Source: Adiantum capillus-veneris (taxonomy: Eukaryota > Streptophyta > Polypodiopsida > Polypodiales > Pteridaceae). Taken from it: a stretch of DNA of 64,000 bases. The stretch spans positions 65,237,184 to 65,301,183 of the forward strand of contig CM043942.1 of assembly GCA_014529385.2 (NCBI GenBank). Reading direction: 5' to 3'. Made by a program: the position numbers and the translations under genes. Below the pieces are notes generated by a model. It was not told where the DNA came from. It saw only the letters and a list, made by a program, of their open reading frames with translations, and did not search any database. The first letter of the stretch is position 1. Every line of letters begins with the position of its first letter. Shown here piece by piece: positions 22,000-33,021 of the stretch.

Positions 22000-23150
22000 T
22001 TTATACCCTTTTGAACACACATTATATGAATAGTTTCTTGAACCTGCACCCCTCAAACTGCATAGCTTCTTTCCACATTTTCTCTTGTTCATCTTCCATT
22101 CATTTCTTTAGTGTGGCCTCTTCATCTGTGGTTAAGATTTTGGGCGGAGTGAGGGTCTGGCTTCTTCTTTTTCGCTTTCAAGTGCCTTTGATGCAGCAAC
22201 AGTCTCTGTGTTTGCCTCTTTTTCCAAGGCATTGATAAGTCTTCTCCTTAATCTTGTGGCCATTGGTGGTGCCCTGGTTTGTACTTCTTATTTGTCACCA
22301 TTTTTACATGCTAGCAATAAATTTTGTTTTGGGGCTGACAGTAGGTGGTCTGTCTAGCCAATAGCATTATACGCTATCCTGGTGAGCACTTTTGGATATG
22401 TTTTTTTGGCTTATTTACATGTGTTAGGGTGGTATGAATATAGTGGGCATGGTTGAATTTGGCGGATCCCTCTTTCTTGGATGCTTGTGTGAAGGTAGAA
22501 GCCATTGCATGACTCAAAACAGTGTACCTTGGTGGCCTCTTTGTGGTGACATGGAAGTTTTGATGGTAGAGCCTAAGTGCCCACTCTATCTCCTTTTGTT
22601 TGAGATTTGAGAATAATGTGGATACCTAGTGAATATGTCAGTGGTAGGAAGTTGGCGGTCTCTCATTGGCTTTCCCACCTTGGGTAGTCTTAAGGAATCT
22701 GCTACTTGATCTTTTGTTATATTCACTTCTACGTGAGTGCATTCAAATCTAAAATAGTAGCCTGGCCCTCTTTAGTGATTCTATGTATCAGTTCATAAGC
22801 TCTTTTGTAGTCTACACCACATGGTTCCAGCTGGATGGATTCTGTGAGACCAATCTTCTCCCACAGTGGTCTAACTGCATCTTCTTTCTCTAGGTCTTGA
22901 GCTTCTTTGGGCAGCATTTGCAATTTCACCCTAGATCCTTGTGCAATTTTGAATATGCCATCATATATTGTGACAAGTTGTCTCTCTAGCTATTCTTTGG
23001 CCAACCATCTAACATCTGCCTCCTTTAGAGAATCTTCTTCTATCTAGTACAGTGGAAGCTTGACCAGCTTTTCCTTCATAGTTTTCTTGTTTAGAGCTCC
23101 CAAAGTTGATGAGAGATATCTTGAGAGAAAACCACCAAATATTAGCCTTG
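22000..23150 (-). pseudogene. Unidentified conserved-looking protein, broken
   Basis: Reading the minus strand with frame changes gives long stretches of normal-looking protein. About 23150-22729: GALNKKTMKEKLVKLPLY, then IYDGIFKIAQGSRVKLQMLP, then CGVDYKRAYELIHRITKEGQ, with two in-frame stops. About 22740-22390: DSLRLPKVGKPM, then EWALRLYHQNFHVTTKRPP. About 22260-22020: a charged helix MATRLRRRLINALEKEA. At least two shifts. I do not know the family. The pattern V-x-V/I-T-x-x-x-[VI]-A-[DF]-x-x-R-[LM]-P is shared with the first extra ORF of element A (VSVTPEAIAFAFRMP against VEVNITKDQVADSLRLP). It may therefore come from a related giant element, but this is weak inference. Confidence 0.4.
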
Positions 23151-25180
23151 TTTCAACATTTTCCAACAAGTAGAAAAGCTAATAAAGCAATCATGGTGCA
23201 CTCTCAGGGAGTCCATTTTGAAAAACATTCACATAGCACTTGCAAACAAGAGGCATTTAAATAATCCCTTACTTGTATATTTTTAGGTACCATATGTACC
23301 CCTTATGTATGCATTTTTGTAAAAAAATTAGCCATTATTTATGATTTTTTTTTCTTTTTCAATTAGAAACCCTTCATCTAAGAACATTTTTTTGTAAATG
23401 TACCTAATTATAAATTCCTATTTTGTTTGCACGTGCTAACTTATATATTTCCTAGCAAACGCCTTGGGGGTGCACTAAAAACACAATTTTTGGCAACTTT
23501 ATCTTATGCGTGTCTAAGATGCAAGTGTGTGTGTGTGTGTGTTCAAATTGGTTCCATATTGAATGTGCACGGCGTGTATGTGTTGTAAGGGAGATTCATC
23601 CCTTGTGGTTAGAGTTATGGATAATTTTGTGTCCACTTTTTTCGCTAATGAACCCTATTGTTTTTGATGGAGTTCTGTTGTGCCAAACTTGATGAACATT
23701 GACATGGTGCTTTATGTGAGCCATAAAAACATTTCTATGGATAAATTTGATGATTTAGGTCCCTCTAGTCAGAGTTCTATCTTAGGTGTGCCTAAGATAG
23801 ATTTGTGGGATTTTTGGTCTTTTTGGGATTCTTTCAAAATCTGTGGCTCTCTAGGGTGGCGACTTGGTTTTTTGAGAAGTTTGAGCTCAATTGACAAGCT
23901 AGAAGTCAGTTGTGTCCACTTTTAGCGTCTTTTGGGCAGTAAAGTACAACATGGGGTAATGCATGAATGAGAAGAGCAATGAGAAGAGCATTAGGAAATT
24001 CTGGAGGTCGTTTGGAGGGTCTTCTAAGAAAATACAATTTTTTGCCTTCTCTATCTAGAAAATTGGTGTGGTAAAGAAAAGGTGTCCTCATCAACCGTTC
24101 AAAAAGTGTACTTCAAAGTGGATTATTTCAACAGAGTCACCACGCCTCTAATGATTGATGGAATGTCTCTTTTTAGTTATATTGAATACACCTCGTCATA
24201 TAGTAGGGAAGTTCTTCTCCATATGATGTATGCAGTAGGGAGTCTAGGGACTAATGGCGTTCTACTCTTTTGTTTCTTGATTTTATTGACTATGTATTCA
24301 TGGCTTCTTCATCCACCCCCTCAAAACTTCTCATTAAACGACATAAATATCATTTACACATTGATTGAATCCTGAATATGAGTCTTTATGTAAGCGAAGT
24401 AAAACAAACACAATAGTAACACCCACTGGAGAGAAATAGTTATAGTAGAAGGAGAAAAACACATAAATTTATGGACAAATCTATCCTTTGAATCCTATGA
24501 CCAATGCCTCCCCTGCATTTGAAAATCCCACTACTTTATTGACCTTTGCAGGTGACAAATAGAATGGTTTACTTGTCTATTGCAAAGCTGTAACCAATGG
24601 AAATTCAAAAATTCAAAAAAGCATGGTGCAACATCAAGAAAATGAGATTCTATGACTTTCTAATTTGCATTTTGAGGGCCAAAAAACCGTTTTGTAGTGT
24701 ACACAAGAAATACAGGTCTTGCAAGAAAAAGTGTGGAAGCTACAAAGGAAAGATACAAGCTTAGGTGCTCGTGTGACAAAGAAGAGACTACCGAATCTTG
24801 AAACCTTGAAGGTTGGCTCTAGCGGTCTCAAGAAAAGATTCCAAGCAGTGAGGTCAAGATTGGGAACCTTATAGTTTATTTCACCTATACATAGTTTTTT
24901 CTTATATGTCTATCATATTTTCTATGTAGACATGCTATATATCCAGACAAAGAAAACATAGATCCAAAGGACAATGTAGGAAAGCAGTTGAAGCCTTTGA
25001 TAACAAGTGGTCTTGCAAAGGATATAATGCATGACAAAAAGTATAAGGTTTTGCAACGGGATGTTGTTGACCATTTTATTACAAAGGTGAAATGTCTTCC
25101 AATGAAATACAGGGTATACCTGACTCCCTTGGTGTGAGTAAGGGAGGGTACTCAGCTATTTAGTAGTCTATCTCCTCCAT
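23151..25180. other. No gene identified; includes a short (GT)n run
   Basis: Stop-rich, AT-rich sequence. A (GT)n microsatellite lies at about 23525-23541. Small frames at 23510-23692, 23680-23925 and 24082-24375 have no recognisable motif. Lower-case repeats or decayed elements are likely, but nothing specific can be supported. Confidence 0.55.
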
Positions 25181-25184
25181 TTTT

Positions 25185-26892
25185 GTGAAGAATGGAATAA
25201 AGTCTAAACTTCTACCAGCAGCATCAAGTGTCTGGAAAGAGAGACTTCAACTCAACCATGCACAAATAGATTTCCTTGGATGTCCATTTCATATTAATGG
25301 TATTTATAGATCTCAAGGAACAGTTGTAACCTACGATGAGTACAACAATATCTTCATGGACCTCACTTTGTTGCAAACTAGAATGGTTGAGTTCTATAAT
25401 GTAGATTTGAAGAGACAGGTGGAGTTCTACATTTTGTTTTGAAGCTAGATGAGTGTGAGATTTTCAAAGACAAGAAGCTAGAATGAGTCACAATAACATT
25501 GATGAATAGGTCTCTTTAAAAATTCCCCACTGATGATTTGTCGTACTTCAGTGTTCGATCAGAAACAAACATATGGTGGCTTGGTGCTTTTTAGTTATTC
25601 CATTTTCAGCTTTGGTGAGCCCTCTTGTGATTTAATTTTAGATTTAGTTTTACGTATCACAAGGCTTTAATCTTGAAGGTAAAAAAGAACACGACATTTT
25701 ATATTGGGTGTTACATCAAACCCCTATCCCTGATATCATAGATAAACGAATGAATCAAGGAAAGGTGTTGGTTGTAAATGGGAGGGGAGACTTTCAAGTC
25801 CAATGGAATCTTGCAGGTGATCTTAAAACACTAAAGTGTATGTATAGTTGTGGAATGGGTGCGATGGAAAAGTCTCCATGCGTGTATTGCATGGAGCTTG
25901 CAAAGATGATGGACCCAGAAAACAAAGGCTCCTACTTGCCACAATGAGGATCCTAATTTCCACCCAGTTCAAGATATTCCACTTGTCAATGTCCACATTT
26001 GTACAATCCATGCTCTTTGCAAAATAGTGGAGATGGTGTGTATCTATAAATTGGGTTTGATTGGGAAAATCAAGAACTCAAAAGAACAAAAGGTCATGGT
26101 AGAGGCGCTTGAACTGGTTTTGTCAACGATGGGTTTCCATGCGGGCAATGTGAAAATCTAGCGGCACGAGAAAAGGTCAACCAGTGATAAAGATGTACCT
26201 TGCCAACCATCTATTGGTGGGGTCAAGGAACATTGTTTTTTATCACAACCAACAAGCATTGAAAGATAAGAATCTAACCAAGCATGGAAGGATATATCAG
26301 TCCACCTATGTCAGCAAAATTGAGTTTTAGCCATGGAAAAATTTGCATATGGCAGTGAAGGACCATGAACCCACAACTTGCAATGCCAAGGGTGAAGTGT
26401 GGTGTTCCATCAATGTGCTATTTCAAATGTGTGACAAAGATGAGTGGACACAAAATGATCTAAAAAAGTTTAAGGAGAACCTTCAGCTACTAAAGGAAGC
26501 ATTTAAACCAACATGGATTGAAACTCAGATTATTCATTACATGGTACTGTTAAAGCACCCTTTTGAAAAGGACTAAAAGAATGTTTAAAATTCCTAACAA
26601 ATTGTTTTTTTTGTAGCACATCCTTTTCATTCACTTACCATACCTCATTCAAAAGTATGGAAACCCAGGCATACGGAACACCCAAGGCTTGGAAAAGTCT
26701 CATTACATGCCCAAGAACTTATATTTTAGACACACACAACATGGTGGATCTAAAGATAAGGCAAACAGTTTGAAAGAGTTGTCTCAATGGTTTTATAGAA
26801 AAATTCTTCATCAGCTGCAGCACAAACATTTATTGGATTGTTTGGCAACAACACACGCATTTAGACATTTGCAGCAAAAGAAAAGGAGATGA
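25185..26892 (+). pseudogene. Decayed transposon-like coding region, family not identified
   Basis: Four open pieces on one strand: 25185-25442, 25708-25947, 26343-26576, 26689-26892. The second contains NLAGDLKTLKCMYSCGMG followed by CVYCMELAK, a Cys-pair region like those in transposase-type proteins. The reading after it gives HICTIHALCKIVEM. The last includes LEKSHYMPKNLYFRHTQHGG and a helix SLKELSQWFYRKIL. I associate such blocks with large DNA-transposon proteins of plants and animals, but cannot name a family. Stops occur about every 80 codons. No terminal inverted repeats were found. Confidence 0.4.
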
Positions 26893-27055
26893 GTAGAGGC
26901 ATTCAACAACTCTAATGCTCGTGAAGGCCAAAAAAAGTGGAGTGAGACAATGCAATATGTTAACCATAGGTGGATCAAGAGAATTTGATTTTAGGTCACA
27001 ACATGTACAAGACATGCCTAATGATATAATAGATATAGTACAAGTCACAAGTCTC

Positions 27056-27395
27056 TCAACTTGATGACAGATAGTGGATATCTTTTGGCACATTATTCTT
27101 GTATAAGATCATTAAATTTTTGCCATAATATAAGGCTTCAATTGGGTTTTGTTTCCTTGAAGTGAGTGCCATTGCTGTGTATGTGTAATAATAAGCTGCA
27201 CCAACACCACTATACCTCGGACAGTATTCAAAACATTCTGTAGCAAAACCTTTGTTGACGAGGATAACTTTGTCTGCATTTTGTGGTAACATTAATCCAC
27301 CTAGGAAGCGTGAGAGCATCTTGATGGAGAACATAGCAGTACTTCCCTCTTGGAACATTCCATTGTGAAAGACTAGTATGGGTGCCTCACTGATT
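27056..27395 (-). pseudogene. Unidentified open frame next to copia element I
   Basis: About 112 codons before a (CA)n tract on the minus strand, with protein-like composition (APILVFHNGMFQEGS, LPQNADKVILVNKGFA, CPRYSGVGAAYYYTY). No family recognised. It is on the opposite strand to the region at 25185-26892 and ends where the LTR of element I begins. It may be part of the DNA that I inserted into. Confidence 0.3.
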
Positions 27396-27397
27396 CT

Positions 27398-27620
27398 TGC
27401 AAGGTATTGAAGTGCGCGTGCGAGAGCGTGTGTGTGTGTGTGTGTGTGTGTGTGCATCAATCAAGAAGAGAGAAGAAGAGGAGACCTTGTGTTTGCAAGG
27501 GCTAAAACTCACTCTATACATGTGAGCCCCCTTATTTTATTATGTACATAATGAATAAGTACAGTGGGTGAGCACCTGGCCTAACCGGCCACATGGGGCT
27601 TTACCCCAACAACCTCCCAC
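27398..27620 (-). repeat. Element I 3' LTR and polypurine tract
   Basis: On the minus strand the LTR begins TGTTGGGGTAAAGC, preceded by GTGGGAGGT. Copia H begins TGTTGGGGTATAAAGC, preceded by AGTGGGAGGT. The LTR contains a (GT)n microsatellite at about 27427-27453. The far end (about 27398) is uncertain. Confidence 0.7.
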
Positions 27621-27724
27621 GTAAAGGCCAATGTGGCCGTGAGAGAGTAAAAAAGACCATACAAAACCTATACAAGGCCATCACAACTATGACCTCAGCC
27701 AACACCCACTGGCTCACTCAATCT

Positions 27725-27982
27725 CTATGCATCCATCTCTAATTGTAGAGGAAGTATAGAGCGATAAACACCATCCTCCTCACCAAAGTCGCACACATCC
27801 TGCAGGTATCTCATCAGACATTGCAAAGTGCCCCTATGCTCAAGGCCAATGTTAGTCACTGGACAATTAACTTCTCCCACTGCAAATGCAATCTCGAGTG
27901 TCGAGATCAGTATCTCGTACATGAGAATCGCAAACGTTGATGCAACCGTAGCAATATCTGCCAATTTGACCATCTCAGTCAA
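27725..27982 (-). pseudogene. Element I RT C-terminus / RNase H junction
   Basis: 86 codons containing STLEIAFAVG, where the copia family has TRPDIAFAVG, then GLEHRGTLQCLMRYLQ, where H has KKHWEAVKGILRYLK. This is the conserved segment just before copia RNase H. The RNase H catalytic segment is missing. Confidence 0.65.
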
Positions 27983-28382
27983 ATCTGGCTCAGAACTCCA
28001 CTCGGGGAAATCACTCTAACACCCGAACTCTGATCCCTGGAATCCATCATCATGCCCATCGCATATCACATGCGCACCAAGAGCATCTGTCTATCCTAAA
28101 CCCTGTGTGGCAAGAGCAATGCCTAGATCTAACTCACACACATCAGCCTTTGGCTTAAGAATATCCATGAATGACTGAATCACAGTTGAATACTCAACAA
28201 TCAAGCCATCCATATCCGTCATCGTATCCACAAATGACATGCGCTGCTGCACAATTTACTGCACAACTGGCTCAACATGCTCGCAAACTGGAGCATCATG
28301 CAACCTATCTGCAAAGGAGACATGTCTCATATCTCTGCATGGCTACATACTCACAAAAATTGTCATCTTGTACATGATGTAC

Positions 28383-28751
28383 TCACATCGCATGAATCAT
28401 GCCAACACTAGCACCTCTAGCTATGACTAGATATCCACGATGCAATCTAAAACTGTGCTCATCCAACACTACCTCGCATCCGCTGTCTTGTAACTCACTC
28501 ACAGAGATCAAGCTCTGTGTCAAACTTGGCACATGGCATACATCACACAACACGTATGATGCACCACTCGGAAACAATAGTCTGACATCTCCTGCACCAA
28601 CTATGTCATGCACTGAACCATTAGCTAGACACACATGTCCAGGCATACCACGAGCATATGTGTTAAACCACTCACGATTTGGTGTAACATGAAATCTAGC
28701 ACTCACATCTAGTATCCAATGCAAAGGTAATGTGTCATCAAAAATTGACAT
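28383..28751 (-). pseudogene. Element I copia protease
   Basis: 123 codons matching residues about 72-180 of copia H: WILDVSARFHVTPNREWF (H: WIIDSGASLHVSPNKEWF), GHVCLANGSVHDIVGAGDVRL, HVPSLTQSLISVSEL. The active site DSGAS reads DVSAR, so the enzyme would be dead. Broken Gag remains lie upstream at 28813-29082. Downstream the frame ends where GAG-preintegrase should begin. Confidence 0.8.
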
Positions 28752-29227
28752 AAGAAATTCAAGAGTACGGACTGAAGCAAGTCAACATCTCCGTCATGCG
28801 TAGCCACATACGCTACATCTGGACCACATCATGCAAAGTGATAGCATCCCTCTTGTGCAGTCTTCTGCGTTGTCTCATCCACCAAAAAGCGCACATCCTG
28901 TGCATCCAAACGGCAATATAAACGAGCATCAAGCATGTACCAAATGTGTAGCAAATGAGCATCCAAATCACCTGAAAATTCAGCTTACAATCATGCCATA
29001 AATGCTTGAAAAAATTTGCAAATTTGTGTTGATGCAAAACACTGCAACCTGTAAGAAACCTGGATGTCCTGTATGTATGCAAGAACCTGTGAGGAGATGG
29101 ATGCCTGAAAAACCCGAGACAATGTAGATGCCGAAAAGTGCTCCTAATCAGTCCATTAACACCATCTCAATAGCACATAATAGCCATAAAACAAAGTAAG
29201 ATAGGTCATATTACCCAAAAAGGAATG

Positions 29228-31545
29228 ATAACTCTGACTTATTTTGGCTACTTACTTGTCTTATCTTATGTTGACTTTCCTATTTGTGAGCATTGTATCT
29301 ACGGAAAACAGACTAGGTCCGTGCACTTACCATTGGGTCAAAAGTGTGTTGAACCTCTAGATTTAGTACATAGTGATGCTTGTGGTCTTATGTCAACCAA
29401 ACCTCTAGGGGGGCTAGCTATTTTGTGACATTCATAGATGACTCTACTCAAGAGGTGTGGGCATATCCTCTGAAACATAAGGATCAAGTTTTTCATGTTC
29501 CAAATTTTCTTGGCACTTGTTGAGAATTAGTCAAGCAAGAAACTCAAGAGGTTGCAGACTGACAACGGTGGAGAGTAACATGTCACCAAGGAGTTTGACA
29601 AGTTTTGTGCTAAAAGGGGGATTAAAAGGCACTTTACTACACCATACACACTAGCTCAAAATGGAGTTGTTGAGCGCATGAATTGTACGATTTAGAAAAG
29701 AGTCACAGCCATGCTTTCTATGGAAAATCTCACACAAGGCTTTTGTGCAGAAGCCGTCTTGACCGCAATGCACATTGAAAATTGTTTTCCTAGTACACCA
29801 TTGAATAATGAGATTCCAGAAGAGTTATGGTCTAAATGTAAGTCCCACTATGACCATCTACGTGTTTTTGGTTGTGAAGCTTATGCTCATTTGCCTAAAC
29901 AATTTCGACAGAAGTTAAAGCCAAAGTCACACAAATGTATTTTTATTGGATATGGTGCAGATGGAGAGATGGGATATCATCTTTGGAACCCTAAATCTCA
30001 TCGAGTCATTAGTAGTTTAGATGTGATCTTCAATGAGTTGAAGATGCATAAACAACCTATCAAGGAAATAGAGGGGTTGGAGAGTCACTTTTGAGGATGT
30101 TGCCTAAGTGAAAGGGAAATCAACTCAGCGCGCTAGTGATGTACCTTCCACTAGCAATGCTCGAGAGGGAGCAGATAGCGATGACCAAGGAGTGAGACAG
30201 TCTACTAGAGTCTCTCGTCCACCTGCACGTTTTGAGCCAGGTCTTGATTACATCATGTTGGCCAATTGCGGTGAGCCAAGTTGCTACCAAGAAGCCAGCA
30301 TGAGGGATGATGTGGTGAAGTGGGAGCATGCTATGGAATCTGAGTATAACTCAATTCTGGCTAATGACACTTGGGACTTGGTAGAATTACCAAATGATGC
30401 AAAAGTTTTACCTTGAAAATGGTTTTACAAGAAGAAATTTACCTTAGGTGATCCAAATCCAAAGTACAAGGCTAGACTTGTAGCCAAAGTCTTCAAACAG
30501 CAAAAGGGAGTCAATTTGATGAAATCTTCTTGCATGTGGTCAAGATGACAACTCTTAGAACCGTACTTGGTCTTGTAGCGATTGAGGGCATGGAACTTGT
30601 CCAAATGGATGTGAAGATAGCATTTCTTCACGAGGATCTCCATGAGGATGTTTACATGCAGTAGCAGCCTGAAGGGTTTGTTCAGGAGAACGCATCTCGT
30701 GAGGAGCTAGTATGTAAGCTCAAAAAGGCACTTTATGGCTTAAAGTAGGGTTCAAGGCACTTGTATCATAATTTGATGCATGTATGAGGTCTCAAGGATA
30801 TAAAAGGAGCGAAGAGGATCACTGCTTGTACACAAGAAATCTAGATGATAGCTATGATCATTCTAGTTCTGTATGTTGATGGCATGCTTATAGTTGGGAA
30901 TTCCATTGCGGAAATTACCAACTTGAAGAAAACACTTAGCAATAATTTTGCAATGGAATATTTGGGGGATGCCACACAATTTCTTGGCATGCAAATCAAA
31001 AGAGATTGCAAACATTGTATTCTTGAGTTATCTCAGGAAACATACCTTGAGAAAGTTTTCCAGCATTTTAATATGCAGGGGGGAAAGCATTGAGTACTCC
31101 AATGCACGCATTCTTGAAATTCAACAAGGAAGATGCATCCAAATTTGATGTTGAGCACGCTGAAATGGCTAAGGTACCATATTCTTCGACACTGGGAAGT
31201 CCCATGTATGCTATGGTAGCCACAAGTCCAGACATTGCTTTTGTAGTGGGAGTGGTGAGCCGATATATGGAAAATCCTGGTAGCAAGCATTGGGAAGCAG
31301 TGACACACATTCTTAGGTACCTCAAAGGTACGGTTCGTAGGTGTTTACAATTTGGGAACAGTGATGCATCCATCATGGGTTATGCGCATGTAGACTATGC
31401 GGGTTGTGTCAACAATAGGAGATCGATATCTAGCTATGTCTTCGTATTTGCTGGAGCAGTAGTATCTTGGAGGTCATGTCTTCAAGATTGTACGTCTTCT
31501 TCCACTACGGAAGCTGAGTACATTGCATTGTCAGATGCACCATTG
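29228..31545 (+). pseudogene. Element J: Ty1/copia pol fragment
   Basis: Plus-strand relic starting in the GAG-preintegrase region (CEHCIYGKQTRSVHLP). It continues through the integrase start (LVHSDACG), integrase end (HLRVFGCEAYAHLP, FIGYGADGEMGYHLW), RT (MDVKIAFLHEDLHED, LVLYVDGMLIVGN) and RNase H (DYAGCVNNRRS, SSSTTEAEYIALSDA). Protein similarity is close to copia H. YVDD is changed to YVDG. Frames at 29711-30094, 30108-30416, 30845-31093 and 31090-31650 are separated by shifts and stops. No LTR was found at either end. Confidence 0.85.
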
Positions 31546-31550
31546 GTACC

Positions 31551-32080
31551 TGCAAAAATCAAAACTGCGGGCTTTCTATGTGCATTTCTCCTAATTCTTG
31601 CGCCACATCTCAAGCTCTCCTCTTCACCCTCTCTCATAGATCTGCTGTGATACACGCCGTCGGAGGTGCTAATCTTGCTTGTGGGTTAGCGCATAATACT
31701 AAGGTAAGATTGTTTTTATGCTTACTTGTAGATTTAGGTTTTAGGGATTAGCTTTGTGTTTGTGTGTGCATTTTTGTAGGTTCCAAGACTTTTACAACAA
31801 CTTTCATTGATCAAATAGGACTAATGTGAGTTCTCAAACCTTTAAATGCATATTAAGTTTATTTAAATTACTTTGTATATTAAGAAAAGAAAATTTCATG
31901 CTTTAAACCTTCAATGCTTTAAAAGAAATTAGGATTTGTTACGTGAAATTTCATTTTAAAGTATGAATTTTTTTTTTAAAGTTTATGAAAAAATCTTGTT
32001 TTGAAAAAACAATTATTGAATTATGTCATTTTTCAAGTGATGTAGTTAATGGGGTTTATGTTTTAGGTAAATTTTAAGTT
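31551..32080. other. No gene; possible relic intron
   Basis: AT-rich DNA. GTAAGATTG at about 31703 and TTTTTGTAG at about 31779 could bound a small intron of an untranslated leader, but there is no coding evidence on either side. Confidence 0.3.
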
Positions 32081-32084
32081 ATAA

Positions 32085-32350
32085 GTAAGTTAGATTAGGT
32101 TAGGTTACATTAAGTTAAGCTTCGTTTTTATGTTAGGTTATACGTTAGGTTAGGTTAGGTTATCTTATACGTTAGGTTAGATTAAGTTAAGCTACGTTAG
32201 GTTAAGTTATATTAGGTTAAGTTAGGTTAAGCTACATTAGGTTAGGTTAAGTTAATCTATGTTGGGTTTAGTTACGTTAGGTTATGTTACATTAGGTTAG
32301 GTAAAGTTACATTAGGTAAAGTTACATTAGGTTAAGTTAGGTTAAGCTAC
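32085..32350. repeat. Imperfect TTAGG-type array, left block
   Basis: About 265 bp built mostly from GTTAGGTTA, GTTAAGTTA and GCTACATTA-like words. The 5-bp unit TTAGG is frequent but constantly interrupted. The plant telomere unit is TTTAGGG, so this is not a normal plant telomere tract. Confidence 0.85.
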
Positions 32351-32398
32351 GTTCGACAATATGGCAAGCTATAGAGCTTACCCACAATGCAAAGTAAA

Positions 32399-33018
32399 AA
32401 CAACACAATGGCGATCCGTTTGTCAATATGGAAAGCCATAAATATTATCCACAACACATATGCATTGTGGGAAAGCTCTATGACTTTCCGTATTGCCAAC
32501 GGCTCATTGTGTTGTTTATATGTCCGGCCGCGAGCGGATTTCAAGTCTTAAAATAGCACCATGGCAAGCCGTTTGGCAATACGGCAAGCCATAGATCTTG
32601 CTTACAATGCATATGCATTGTGGGAAAGCTTTATGGCTTGCCGTATTGCCAAACAGCTTGCCATGGTGTTGTCTATATGTTTGCGAGATATTTTCAAGCG
32701 TTAAAATTACCTCGTGCCTGTTAAAACAACACAATGGCGATCCATTTGGCAATACGGCAAGCCATAAAGCTTTCCCACAAGGCGTATGCATTGTGGGCAA
32801 GCTCTATGGCTTGTCATATTGCCAACGGCTCGCCATTGTGTTGTCTATATGTCTGCGAGCGGTTTTCAGGCCATAAAATTGCTTCGCAACTCTAAAAACA
32901 ACACAATGGTGAGTTGTTTGCCAAATTGGCAAGCCATAGAGCTTGCCCACATCGCACATGCATTGTGGGCAAGTTGTATGGCTTGTCGTTTTGCTAAATG
33001 CCTCACTATTGTGTTGTT
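32399..33018. repeat. Four tandem long imperfect palindromes
   Basis: Units at about 32399-32516, 32556-32672, 32725-32844 and 32898-33018, each about 120 bp and spaced about 163-174 bp apart. Each left arm (ACAACACAATGG, CAATACGGCAAGCCAT, GCTTGCCCACAATGC) is the reverse complement of the right arm (GCATTGTGGGCAAGC, ATGGCTTGCCGTATTG, CCATTGTGTTGT), with GCATATGC-like centres. A half-unit stands at 32355-32391. Units differ, yet pairing is largely kept. Spacers share CTATATGT and GCGAGCGG words. A transcript would fold into a series of long hairpins. Confidence 0.92.
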
Positions 33019-33021
33019 TTT

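Larger units (their letters stand above)
27398..29180 (-). mobile_element. Element I: internally deleted Ty1/copia element
   Basis: The 3' LTR ends at 27611 with CCCCAACA on the plus strand, followed by ACCTCCCAC (polypurine tract GTGGGAGGT on the minus strand), exactly as in copia H at 60760. The interior retains a protease piece (28383-28751) and an RT/RNase H junction piece (27725-27982), with everything between lost. The 5' end is not defined; Gag-like remnants fade by about 29180. Confidence 0.7.

Noticed and set aside
31703-31787. Host gene exon with an intron
   Set aside because: GT-AG ends are present, but no coding signal or homologous protein on either side.
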